DNA of 64,000 nucleotides. Source: Sphingopyxis sp. USTB-05 (GTDB taxonomy: Bacteria; Pseudomonadota; Alphaproteobacteria; Sphingomonadales; Sphingomonadaceae). The notes below the pieces were generated by a model. It worked only from the letters and a program-made list of their open reading frames with translations. It was not told where the DNA came from and searched no databases. Of the stretch, positions 8,689 through 16,731 are shown piece after piece. The stretch covers positions 1,488,001 to 1,552,000 of the forward strand of contig NZ_CP084712.1 in assembly GCF_023822045.1 (NCBI RefSeq). The letters are read 5' to 3'. How positions within the stretch are numbered: the first letter of the stretch is position 1; each line of letters opens with the position of its first letter. A program made the position numbers and the translations under genes.

Positions 8689-10086
8689 ATGAAATATGAT
8701 CCGATCAATCCGTCGGCGCAAATCCTCGATCAGTCGGTTGCGAGCGATTGCGGCGAGCTGGCCGTTGGGTGCAGCGATGCCGCGGGGCGGATCAAGCTTG
8801 CGACCGACCAGATGGATCGTCAGATCGGCGAGCTTGGCCGGCTTGAGGAATATGTCGTCAGTCTTGAAGCGGACCAGCGTCAGATCGCCGATTCGACAGA
8901 CGAGGCGAAGATATTGTCCGCGCGCGCATGCGAGCAGCTCGACGCCGGGGCCGAACGCGTCAACGCTGCGGTCACCGAATTCCGCTCAGTCATCGACCTA
9001 GTCGCGCGGCTTGGCACGCATGTCACGAATTTCGCCGCGGTGATGGAGCAGGTTCAGCAGGTCAGTCAGTCGATCGAGTCGATCGCCAAGACCACCAACA
9101 TGCTCGCATTGAACGCAGCGATCGAAGCCGAGCGCGCCGGCGATGCCGGACGTACCTTTGCGGTGGTCGCCGCCGAGGTGAAGAAGCTGGCGCAGAATAC
9201 GCGCGGTGCGACCGACGAGATTCGCCGTTCGATCGGCAGCCTCGCCGCCGAGGCGAGCGGGCTCGTCACCGAAATCCAGTCGGGGGTCGAACAGTCGAGC
9301 CGCGCCGAGGCGCAATTCGAGACGATCACCGATGCGCTGCACGACGCAACGCATCTTGTCGCCCTGCTAGACGATCAGAGCGATCGCATCGCGCAAAGCT
9401 CCGCGATGGTGCATGCGAATGGCGCGAAAGTGCGCGAGGCGCTCGACAGCGTCGTCACTTCGGTGCGCGACAATAGTTCAACGCTGGAAGGCACGCGCGA
9501 TTCGATCCTGTCGATGGAGCATGTGTCGAAGCGCATGTTCAACGCCGTGATTTCGGCGGGGGTGTCTCCGCAGGATTCGGCGATCGTCGAATTGGCGGCA
9601 AAGGTACGCAATGAATTCGTCGGCCTTGCAGAAGCCGCGATCGCGCGCGGCGAACTGACGATGGAGCAATTGTTCGACGCCAATTATGTCCGCGTGCCGA
9701 ACTCGAACCCCGAACGTTTTCGCACGACGCTGTGCGACTGGGCCGATGACAACTGGCGGCCGCTGTTCGATCGCATCGTCGCCAGCCATCCGGAGATCAA
9801 GATGTCATCGGCGGGCGACATGAACGGCTTCCTGCCGACGCATATCACCGACTGCTCGCGTGCGCCGACGGGCGACATCGAACATGACACCGCCCACTGC
9901 CGCAACGGCCGCATTCTCTATGACGAGACCGATGCAGCGGCGAAGCGCAGCACCGCGCCCTTTTTCATGACCGTCTATCGGCAGGAGGGCGATGGCATCA
10001 ACTATCTGACCGTGCGCAACGTCTATATGCCCGCGGTGATAGGCGGCCGCCGCTGGGGCGACGTCGAGGTTGCCTATCAACTCTGA
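8689..10086 (+). CDS. Soluble methyl-accepting chemotaxis-type protein with a C-terminal sensor-like region
   Basis: A 465-residue protein. I prefer the ATG at 8689 (MKYDPINPSAQILDQ) over an in-frame ATG at 8644. No membrane helix is visible, so it should be cytoplasmic. Residues of about 60-290 form a coiled-coil MCP signalling domain with the hairpin tip sequence SIESIAKTTNMLALNAAIEAERAG, which binds CheA/CheW. The C-terminal 170 residues (GELTMEQLFDANYVRVPNSN, then FFMTVYRQEGDGINYLTVRN) resemble a Cache/PAS-like sensor. Having the sensor after the signalling part is less usual than N-terminal sensing. The end overlaps the convergent GFA gene by 10 bases. Confidence 0.9.
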   Translation: MKYDPINPSAQILDQSVASDCGELAVGCSDAAGRIKLATDQMDRQIGELGRLEEYVVSLEADQRQIADSTDEAKILSARACEQLDAGAERVNAAVTEFRSVIDLVARLGTHVTNFAAVMEQVQQVSQSIESIAKTTNMLALNAAIEAERAGDAGRTFAVVAAEVKKLAQNTRGATDEIRRSIGSLAAEASGLVTEIQSGVEQSSRAEAQFETITDALHDATHLVALLDDQSDRIAQSSAMVHANGAKVREALDSVVTSVRDNSSTLEGTRDSILSMEHVSKRMFNAVISAGVSPQDSAIVELAAKVRNEFVGLAEAAIARGELTMEQLFDANYVRVPNSNPERFRTTLCDWADDNWRPLFDRIVASHPEIKMSSAGDMNGFLPTHITDCSRAPTGDIEHDTAHCRNGRILYDETDAAAKRSTAPFFMTVYRQEGDGINYLTVRNVYMPAVIGGRRWGDVEVAYQL

Positions 10087-10502
10087 GGGCTGGGCGGTGC
10101 CGGCGGCTGCGCCGGGAAAGCTTCCATCGCGGGATCGATGATCGCCCATTCGGGCGCCTCGCTCGTCCAGATCGCCATCGTCGGCTTGAGGTCGTGCGGC
10201 TGGTCGAGCACGCCGAGGCGCACGACGCGCATCTGTGGCCGCGCCGAAGATCCACTAAACATCGGGGTGCCGCATGTGGGGCAGTGCGAGCGGGTCAGCG
10301 TGTTGCCGCTGTCGGCGACATAGCTGTCCGACGCCGTGACGCCCTCGACGACGATATCGTCGGTCCGGAAAATGGCGTTATGCGTAGGTCCGCCCGCCGC
10401 GATCTTCTGGCAGCGCCTGCACCAGCACTGGCGCACCGCGATCGGCTGGCCATCGATGCGCACTTCGACCGCGCCGCACGAGCAGCGTCCGGTATAGCCC
10501 AT
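10077..10502 (-). CDS. GFA family zinc protein (CENP-V/GFA domain)
   Basis: A 141-residue protein with the zinc-binding cysteine pattern of the glutathione-dependent formaldehyde-activating family: GRCSCGAVEV, then RQCWCRRCQK, and SHCPTCGTPMF. The fold binds two zinc ions. Most such proteins are not proven formaldehyde enzymes, so only the fold is assigned. Its ATG at 10502 shares its A with the TGA stop of the MoxR gene (TGATG), which implies translational coupling. The 3' end overlaps the MCP gene on the other strand. Confidence 0.92.
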   Translation of the reverse strand: MGYTGRCSCGAVEVRIDGQPIAVRQCWCRRCQKIAAGGPTHNAIFRTDDIVVEGVTASDSYVADSGNTLTRSHCPTCGTPMFSGSSARPQMRVVRLGVLDQPHDLKPTMAIWTSEAPEWAIIDPAMEAFPAQPPAPPSPQS

Positions 10503-11347
10503 CAGCTTCCCTGACGGCGCGCCATGAAGGCCAGCTTTTCGAACAGCATCACATCCTGCTCATTCTTGAGCAATGCGCCGTGGAGCGGCGGGATCGCCTT
10601 GCCGACGTCGCGGTTCTGGAGCACCTCAAGCGGCATGTCCTCGTTGAGGAGCAGTTTCAGCCAATCGATCAATTCGCTCGTCGACGGCTTTTTCTTGAGG
10701 CCGGGAACTTCGCGGACCTCATAGAAGATGTCCATCGCGCGGCTGACCAGCGTTTTCTGGATGCCGGGGAAATGGACGTCGACGATCGACGCCATCGTGT
10801 CGCGGTCGGGGAATTTGATATAGTGAAAGAAACAGCGGCGCAGAAAAGCGTCGGGCAGTTCCTTTTCATTGTTCGAGGTGATGACGACGATCGGGCGTTC
10901 CTTTGCGGTCACCGTCTCGTCGGTCTCGTAGACATGGAAGGCCATGCGATCGAGTTCCTGAAGCAGGTCGTTCGGGAATTCGATGTCGGCCTTGTCGATC
11001 TCGTCGATCAGCAGCACGGGCAGCTTGGGCGAGGTGAAGGCTTCCCACAATTTGCCCTTGCGGATGTAATTGCGAATGTCGTGGACGCGCTCTTCGCCAA
11101 GCTGGCCGTCGCGCAGGCGCGCGACCGCGTCATATTCGTACAGGCCCTGCTGCGCCTTCGTCGTCGACTTGATGTTCCAGGTGATCAGCGGCGCATCGAA
11201 CGCCTTGGCGATTTCCTCGGCCAGCACGGTCTTGCCGGTGCCGGGCTCGCCCTTCACGAGCAGCGGACGGCGGAGCAATGTCGCGGCATTGACCGCGACC
11301 TTCAGGTCGTCGGTCGCGATATAGGCGCTGGTACCTTCAAAACGCAT
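10502..11347 (-). CDS. MoxR family AAA+ ATPase
   Basis: A 281-residue ATPase. The Walker A is GEPGTGKTVLAEEIA, Walker B is PVLLIDEIDKAD, and VVITSNNEKELPDAFLRRC contains sensor 1 and the arginine finger. Length and motif order fit the MoxR proper subfamily, which works with VWA proteins in maturation of enzyme complexes. The likely VWA partner is encoded at 6,909-8,087. The stop is fused with the start of the GFA gene. Confidence 0.93.
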   Translation of the reverse strand: MRFEGTSAYIATDDLKVAVNAATLLRRPLLVKGEPGTGKTVLAEEIAKAFDAPLITWNIKSTTKAQQGLYEYDAVARLRDGQLGEERVHDIRNYIRKGKLWEAFTSPKLPVLLIDEIDKADIEFPNDLLQELDRMAFHVYETDETVTAKERPIVVITSNNEKELPDAFLRRCFFHYIKFPDRDTMASIVDVHFPGIQKTLVSRAMDIFYEVREVPGLKKKPSTSELIDWLKLLLNEDMPLEVLQNRDVGKAIPPLHGALLKNEQDVMLFEKLAFMARRQGS

Positions 11348-11452
11348 GCGTCGCAGCCTTCCCTTAACGTGAACGTCAAGCCGGCATAGCGGGCGCGGGG
11401 GAGCGGTGCAAGCCGGAGGGAAAGACAGTGGCTATCGCTGACGGGGGCAGGG

Positions 11453-12124
11453 TCAGGGATGCGCGCGGCTGGCGGCGCGCGCTGCCATCAGATCCCAGAG
11501 GCCGCTGTGCTGGGTAACCAGCTGCTGCGCCCCGAAAACCATCGCGCGTTCGACCGCGGGCGTGCCTGCGACCGTCGCCGCGAGCCTGGCCGTGTCGCGC
11601 AGGTCGGGCAGGGTGCAAGTCGGCGGGGTCAGGTCGAGCCGCTGCGCACTGATGTCGAGCAATACCCGGATCGTGCGCCAGTCGAGGGTCAGCGCGATCG
11701 CGGCGCCGACAGCGCAGCCGTTGCGATCCGATTCGGCGAGCATGTCGATGGCCTTGCGCTGCGCGGCGACCGCGGCCTCGCATTGCGCCTGGCCCTGCGT
11801 ACTCGGTACGGGGCCGACGGCAGACGCGATCTTGGTCAGGAAGGCTCGCTCTTGGACAAAGGCTTCGGCGGCCTGGTTCATCCACTGACGCGTAGTGGGG
11901 TCGACTGTCTTGCGCGCGACATTGTCGATCACGCCGGGATAGCGTCCGTGGAGCAGGCAGAGGAAATGGACGGCGTCGGCGAGGTTGCGCATCGCGTCCG
12001 GCCCGTTCGACAGCGCGCCAGAGCGGACGTGCGGATGCGCGCCGGTGCCGTCGCTGGCGACCAGCGAATCGAGCAGTTCGGCGACGCCGCGCGTCTGCGC
12101 TAGGGGCTGGGTCGACTGGCTCAA
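11453..12124 (-). CDS. Conserved hypothetical protein (possibly DUF6975)
   Basis: A 223-residue, mostly helical soluble protein. The reading frame opens at a TTG (12,124) preceded by GAGGAT at a suitable distance. Visible features are RSGALSNGPDAMRNLADAVHF, LLHGRYPGVIDNVA and a cluster of cysteines (CEAAVAAQ, NGCAVGAA, PTCTLPD). I recall similar proteins in sphingomonads, labelled DUF6975, but cannot confirm that here. There is no signal peptide or membrane segment. Codon use matches the neighbours and supports a real gene. Function is unknown. Confidence 0.7.
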   Translation of the reverse strand: MSQSTQPLAQTRGVAELLDSLVASDGTGAHPHVRSGALSNGPDAMRNLADAVHFLCLLHGRYPGVIDNVARKTVDPTTRQWMNQAAEAFVQERAFLTKIASAVGPVPSTQGQAQCEAAVAAQRKAIDMLAESDRNGCAVGAAIALTLDWRTIRVLLDISAQRLDLTPPTCTLPDLRDTARLAATVAGTPAVERAMVFGAQQLVTQHSGLWDLMAARAASRAHP

Positions 12125-12280
12125 CGCTTGATCCTCGCTGGGGCCGGGGCGCTGGGACCCAAGCCGATGGAATTACAGCGATCGGTTATAGAACGACGTC
12201 GTAAACGACGCGTTTATAGAGGGCGGTTTGATTTGCCGCGGGTCTGTTCCAGTCAGGGACAAGGAGCTCGAAAACGAAGA

Positions 12281-12312
12281 GACCGGCAAGCCCCGGGGGA
12301 AGCTTGCCGGTC
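12281..12312 (-). terminator. Hairpin downstream of the PspC-like gene
   Basis: A perfect 11-base stem (GACCGGCAAGC at 12,281-12,291 with GCTTGCCGGTC at 12,302-12,312) lies about 75 bases after the stop of the minus-strand PspC-like gene. No clear U-run follows, so it is only terminator-like. Confidence 0.5.
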
Positions 12313-12385
12313 CCGTCGATGCGGCGTCCTAGGACGCCGTTAAAGCGGAGGGCCAGACGGGGAGAGGGTGCCCGGCCGGTACCGC

Positions 12386-12682
12386 TCAAGCTGCGAGCGC
12401 GAGTTCCTCGGCCTTTTCGGCTTTGGGTGCATCGGCCTCGACCGCGCTCAGCGTCGGCTGGGCGGCGGCGGCCGTCTTCGCGGGGAAGATCAGGCGCGAG
12501 GCGAGGACGACAAGACCGAGGGCGAAATAGCCAACGAAGGTCTCTGCCGGAAAGAAGAAGAGCGGCGCGACGAAGGCGAGGCGCAGCCACAGGGGATTGA
12601 AGCCAAAATCCTGGCCAACGGCCTCGCAGATACCGAAGAAGGTGTCGCGGCGGCGGAAGAGGTTGGTGGTTTCGTTTTCCAT
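12386..12682 (-). CDS. PspC domain membrane protein
   Basis: A 98-residue protein starting MENETTNLFRRRDTFFGICEAVG at the ATG at 12,682, preceded by AAAGGGAAAG. It has the PspC pattern of a short N-terminal motif and two membrane helices (NPLWLRLAFVAPLFFFPAE and GYFALGLVVLASRLIF), then an Ala/Glu-rich tail. Members are inner-membrane proteins linked to envelope stress in other bacteria. No pspA/B partner is seen here, so it is a stand-alone copy. Confidence 0.85.
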   Translation of the reverse strand: MENETTNLFRRRDTFFGICEAVGQDFGFNPLWLRLAFVAPLFFFPAETFVGYFALGLVVLASRLIFPAKTAAAAQPTLSAVEADAPKAEKAEELALAA

Positions 12683-13283
12683 CTTTTTTGTCTTTCCCTT
12701 TGGCTGCAGGCACTGCCCTGCGCCGATGCCCAATGCATCGCAAAGGCCGTGCCAATTTTCGCGAGACCCGGATTTCTGAGCTTTTTTGTGTCAGCCGCGA
12801 ACGGCCGCTTGCTCTCTGTCCTGAATCAATTCCCACTCTGTGGGAACGATTGCCATTTGGTGGGTGGCTCCTGAACCTTTCATGAAGCCCCCGCATCCCG
12901 ATGACGAGCGCTATCTGGGCGTCAAAGATGAAGATTTAAAGAGCGTCAGTGAAAAAAATTGTGCGCCGCAACATTGATGCAAGCATTTGTTTTCGCGGCA
13001 AACGGCCGATTGCTGACATAGTTTATCCTCGTCACCCGCGACTTGATCCGGGGTCCCGCTTGATATCGAAGTCAATGGGTGCGTTAAAAAAGCGGAATGC
13101 CGGATCAAGTCCGGGATGACGAATGGAGAAATCTGCCGGGAGCTGCCGCTTCTTCTCCCCTCCCTAAAAGGGAGGAGGGCGTCGGCTCAATACCCCGCAG
13201 ACGACATTCCGCTTAATGTCTGTTACAGATATCGCGGGGCTGTCGGCGCCGGTCGCGCGAAAATCGTGAGGGAGCAGGGCGAC
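12683..13283. other. Intergenic region containing a dispersed repeat
   Basis: Six hundred bases without a convincing gene. It contains the promoter side of the PspC-like gene, a repeat copy at 13,031-13,120, and a small hairpin (CCTCCC/GGGAGG near 13,159-13,175). An in-frame upstream ATG at 13,116 for the next gene falls inside the repeat and is unlikely to be used. Confidence 0.6.
13031..13120. repeat. Dispersed palindromic intergenic repeat, copy 2
   Basis: A 90-base relative of the element at 8,480-8,568: same outer ends (GTCACCC and GGGATGAC), same internal GGGGTCCCGCTTGA, and an internal GCGTnAAAA segment. The arms can fold into a long hairpin. Confidence 0.85.
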
Positions 13284-13523
13284 ATGACGGAGAGTTTCGG
13301 GGCACTGGTTGGCTGGACACACCATGATGCGGGCGACCGCATCATGCTACGGCTCGAAAGCGTACAATCCCCGGAAGCGGCCAAGAAGCACGATCCCGAT
13401 TTGTTTCGGTGCCTCATGACCAAGCAGCAAGCCGCCATCCTGGGCAATTATCTGGTGCAGCTTTCCGGTCAGCCCCCGCTCGTGCCGAAAAAGCGGAGTT
13501 GGTTTCGTCGTCACTTCGGTTGA
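13284..13523 (+). CDS. Small conserved hypothetical protein
   Basis: A 79-residue protein beginning MTESFGALVGWTHHDAGDRI, with the Shine-Dalgarno-like GGGAGCAGGG 4-10 bases upstream. An ORF with 56 extra N-terminal codons exists, but its start lies inside a repeat. The protein ends in a basic tail (KKRSWFRRHFG). No known domain or membrane helix is recognised. I believe similar short proteins occur in other sphingomonads; function is unknown. It is convergent with ychF, 48 bases apart. Confidence 0.6.
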   Translation: MTESFGALVGWTHHDAGDRIMLRLESVQSPEAAKKHDPDLFRCLMTKQQAAILGNYLVQLSGQPPLVPKKRSWFRRHFG

Positions 13524-13571
13524 CCGGATACGCTTTCAGCATCCAGCCACCTTGCAACGACGAATTCCCGA

Positions 13572-14669
13572 TCAGCTATGCAGGAAATGCATCACGTCGC
13601 CATCGTGGACGACATAGGCCTTGCCTTCGGCGCGCAGCTTGCCCGCCTCGCGCGCCTTCGCTTCGCCGCCGAGCGTGACATAGTCGTCATAGGCGATCGT
13701 TTCGGCGCGGATGAAGCCCTTTTGGAAATCGCTGTGGATTTCGCCCGCGGCTTCGGGTGCGGTGGCTCCGGTGTGAACGGTCCATGCGCGCGCTTCCTGC
13801 GGTCCGACGGTGAAGAAGGTGATGAGGTGGAGCAACTCGTAACCGGCGCGGATGACACGCGCGAGGCCGGTTTCGTGCAAACCCATTTCTTCGAGGAACT
13901 CAAGCCGGTCGGCCATGTCCATGGTGACCAATTCGCTTTCGATCGCGGCTGACACGACGACGGCCTGTGCGCCCTCCGATGCAGCCTTGGCGAAGACCTT
14001 TTCGGAAAAGGCGTTGCCGTTCGCGGCGCTGCCCTCGTCCACATTGCAGACGTAGAGCACCGGCTTTGACGTCAGGAGCTGGGCGGTGCGCAGCACACGG
14101 GCTTCCTCGTCATCCTTCGGCTCAACGAGCCGTGCTGGTTTGCCTTCGCGCAGCAGGTCGAGGGCTTGCCCGAGCACCGAGGCGGCAATCTTCGCTTCCT
14201 TATCCCCCTGCGCGGCCTTCTTGGCGAAGGCGGGAACGCGCTTTTCGAGGCTTTCGAGGTCGGCGAGCAGCAGCTCGGTTTCAACGGTTTCGGCGTCGGC
14301 GACGGGATCGACCTTGTTTTCGACGTGCTGGATGTCGTCATCTTCGAAACAGCGCAGCACATGGACGATCGCGTCGACTTCACGGATATTGCCGAGGAAC
14401 TGGTTGCCCAGGCCTTCACCCTTCGACGCGCCGCGAACCAGGCCCGCAATGTCGACGAAGGCGAGCTGGGTCGCGATGATCTTCTTGCTGCTCGCGATCG
14501 CGGCGAGCTTTTCAAGCCGCGCGTCGGGCACCGCGACGTTGCCGATGTTCGGCTCGATCGTGCAGAAAGGATAGTTCGCCGCCTGCGCTGCTGCCGTTTC
14601 GGTCAGCGCGTTGAACAGGGTGGACTTGCCGACGTTGGGCAGGCCGACGATCCCGCATTTGAAACCCAT
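13572..14669 (-). CDS. ychF: YchF/Ola1 family redox-regulated ATPase
   Basis: A 365-residue protein, the normal length. The P-loop GLPNVGKSTLFNALT is near residue 8, the G3 region DIAGLVRGASKGEGLGNQFL follows, and the G4 position reads CNVDE instead of NKxD, as expected for this ATP-preferring member of the Obg-like family. The C-terminal TGS domain includes ITFFTVGPQEARAWTV and the closing VVHDGDVMHF. YchF binds ribosomes and influences oxidative-stress responses. The ATG at 14,669 fits the family N-terminus (MGFKCGIVGLPN). Confidence 0.97.
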   Translation of the reverse strand: MGFKCGIVGLPNVGKSTLFNALTETAAAQAANYPFCTIEPNIGNVAVPDARLEKLAAIASSKKIIATQLAFVDIAGLVRGASKGEGLGNQFLGNIREVDAIVHVLRCFEDDDIQHVENKVDPVADAETVETELLLADLESLEKRVPAFAKKAAQGDKEAKIAASVLGQALDLLREGKPARLVEPKDDEEARVLRTAQLLTSKPVLYVCNVDEGSAANGNAFSEKVFAKAASEGAQAVVVSAAIESELVTMDMADRLEFLEEMGLHETGLARVIRAGYELLHLITFFTVGPQEARAWTVHTGATAPEAAGEIHSDFQKGFIRAETIAYDDYVTLGGEAKAREAGKLRAEGKAYVVHDGDVMHFLHS

Positions 14670-14811
14670 AAAAACTCCGTGAGGTTCGGCGCATTGTTGA
14701 GTGGGCGCCGGTGTTGCAGCGCCCCTAGCGCCAGATTGCTCTGTGCGCCAGTCTTTGCGGGCGGTTTCGCCGTTGCGCGCCGTTCAGATTTGCGGCTCTA
14801 TCGCTGCGGCC

Positions 14812-15468
14812 ATGACGAAACCCAGCTTCCTTGTTGCCGCCGGCGTTCTTGTGTTTTTCGGCGTATCCGCCGCGGCCACCGCACAGAGCCGTTTCGAAGA
14901 GGGCGTCTTCACCGAACTCAACCGCTTTCGGAGCGACCCGGCTGCCTATACCGACTATCTGCGCGACTATCGTCCGCGCTTCGAGGGCAAGCTGCTGGTC
15001 GCTGAAGACGATAGCGAGATCGACATCATGACGCGCGAAGGTGTTGTCGCAGTCGATGAGGCGATCAGCGACCTCGGCCGCGAAAAGCCGCTGCCGACGC
15101 TGGAATGGAGCGACGCGTTGTCGCGCGCCGCGGCCGATCATGTCGCGATCCAGTCACGGTCGGGGGAGGTAGGCCACTATACGAAGGGGCGCGGCCCCGG
15201 CGAGCGCATGAAGGCGCGCGGCGGCGGGCCTTATGTGAACGAAGTCATCACCTACGGCCATCACACACCCGAAGGCGTGGTCGACCAGTTGCTGATCGAC
15301 GACGGGGTTCCCGATCGCGGGCACCGCCACAGCCTGCTGCGTTCGACACACCGCTATGCCGGCGTTGCATGCGGCTCGCATCCCGTGCACCGGACGATGT
15401 GCGTCATCTTGATGTCGCAGACGCGCGACGGATCGCCGCCGCCGCCTCCACAAAGAAAATCGCCCTGA
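14812..15468 (+). CDS. CAP/SCP domain secreted protein
   Basis: A 218-residue protein from the ATG at 14,812 (MTKPSFLVAAGVLVFFGVSA), with a clear Sec signal peptide ending around ATAQ. The CAP (cysteine-rich secretory/antigen 5/PR-1) core is seen in VFTELNRFRSDPAAYTDYL, ALSRAAADHVAIQS, GEVGHYTKGRGPGERM, NEVITYG and HRHSLLRSTHRYAGVACG. It ends in a proline-rich tail. Bacterial members are secreted or periplasmic and of unknown activity. The beta-lactamase-fold gene follows 68 bases downstream on the same strand. Confidence 0.88.
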   Translation: MTKPSFLVAAGVLVFFGVSAAATAQSRFEEGVFTELNRFRSDPAAYTDYLRDYRPRFEGKLLVAEDDSEIDIMTREGVVAVDEAISDLGREKPLPTLEWSDALSRAAADHVAIQSRSGEVGHYTKGRGPGERMKARGGGPYVNEVITYGHHTPEGVVDQLLIDDGVPDRGHRHSLLRSTHRYAGVACGSHPVHRTMCVILMSQTRDGSPPPPPQRKSP

Positions 15469-15536
15469 CGGCAGCATCTTGCATGGTGTATTGCTATAAT
15501 ATAGCAGTCTCTGTGTCTTGATATCGGGAGGTCGCG

Positions 15537-16688
15537 ATGCGCGTTGCGAAACTTGGCTGGTTGCTGCCGTTACTGATGCCGACACCCGCAGCGGCCAAAT
15601 CTATCCCCGACCGAGAGGCTATTGCCAGGACTGCGCAAAAGGCGATGAGCGCGACCGGCGCACGCGGCCTCGCGATCGCGACGATCGACAGGGGCAAGGT
15701 CGTCTCGGTGCAGGCGTTCGGCGAGCGCAACGCCAAAGGTGACCCGCTCACACCTCATACGATCATGTATGGCGCGTCCCTGACCAAGGCGGTCTTTGCC
15801 TATAGCGTGCTGCGGCTGGTCGACGAGGGCAAGGTCGATCTCGACAAGCCGATTGCAGGCATGTTGACGAAACCGCTTCCCGACTATGGCAATCTCGACG
15901 CCTATGGCAATTGGGGCGACCTTGCGGGCGACGATCGGTGGCGGACGATCACGCCGCGCATCGTGTTGAACCACAGCACCGGTTTTGCGAATTTCCATTT
16001 CCTCGAACCCGATGAAAAGCTGCGCATCCATTTCGACCCCGGCAGCCGCTATGGCTATTCGGGTGAAGGTATCATGCTGCTTCAGTTCGGCATCGAGAAG
16101 GGGCTCGGCCTCGACGCGGGCAAGGAAATCCAGCGGCTTGTATTCGATCCGCTGAAAATGCCGAACAGCAGCCTCGTCTGGCGCCCCGATTTCGCGGCCA
16201 ATCTGGCCGATGGCTGGGAGATCGACGGCAAAGCGGTGCCGCATGACGAGCGCGGCCGCGTTCGGGCGGCCGGGTCGATGGATACGACGATTTCCGATCT
16301 GGCCAATTTCGCGGCGGCACTGGTGTCGGGGCAGGGGCTGTCGAAGGCGTCGCGCAATGAACTTTTGCGGCCGGGCCTTGCCATCCGCTCGCGATCCCAA
16401 TTCCCGACGCTGGACGGGGACGCCCCGGCGGGAGAGCAGCCGACGGGCGTCGCATCGAGCGTCGGCTTGATCACTTTTACCGGACCGCAGGGTGCCGCCT
16501 TCTTCCGCGGCGGGCACAATGATTCGACGGGCAACACCCTCGTCTGCCTTGAAAAGGGTCAGCGCTGCGTGCTGATCATGTCGAACGACGTTCGCGCCGA
16601 GGCGGCGTTTCCGATGATCGTGCGCGATATATTGGGTGAAACCGGTGCGCCGTGGCGCTGGATCTTCGGCGATATGAAATTCGTATGA
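15537..16688 (+). CDS. Serine hydrolase of the class C beta-lactamase/esterase family
   Basis: A 383-residue exported protein (signal MRVAKLGWLLPLLMPTPAAA). The catalytic SxxK is S81-L-T-K84 in MYGASLTKAVF, the second motif is a YSG-type (RYGYSGEGIMLLQ), and the third region reads FFRGGHND near residue 325. Family members include penicillin-binding proteins, esterases and D-aminopeptidases, so antibiotic resistance should not be assumed. It is followed by a strong hairpin shared with the convergent phoX gene. Confidence 0.88.
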   Translation: MRVAKLGWLLPLLMPTPAAAKSIPDREAIARTAQKAMSATGARGLAIATIDRGKVVSVQAFGERNAKGDPLTPHTIMYGASLTKAVFAYSVLRLVDEGKVDLDKPIAGMLTKPLPDYGNLDAYGNWGDLAGDDRWRTITPRIVLNHSTGFANFHFLEPDEKLRIHFDPGSRYGYSGEGIMLLQFGIEKGLGLDAGKEIQRLVFDPLKMPNSSLVWRPDFAANLADGWEIDGKAVPHDERGRVRAAGSMDTTISDLANFAAALVSGQGLSKASRNELLRPGLAIRSRSQFPTLDGDAPAGEQPTGVASSVGLITFTGPQGAAFFRGGHNDSTGNTLVCLEKGQRCVLIMSNDVRAEAAFPMIVRDILGETGAPWRWIFGDMKFV

Positions 16689-16692
16689 GGCG

Positions 16693-16723
16693 GCCGCCCG
16701 CTTCCATGGCGGAAGCGGGCGGC
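16693..16723. terminator. Strong bidirectional terminator hairpin between convergent genes
   Basis: A perfect 13-base stem (GCCGCCCGCTTCC at 16,693-16,705, loop ATGGC, complement at 16,711-16,723) sits between the stop of the serine hydrolase and the stop of phoX. It most likely ends transcription from both sides. Confidence 0.75.
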
Positions 16724-16731
16724 GCGCGATA

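Noticed and set aside
13116..13283. Upstream start for the small protein ending at 13,523
   Set aside because: The ATG lies inside a dispersed repeat; the ATG at 13,284 has a good ribosome site.
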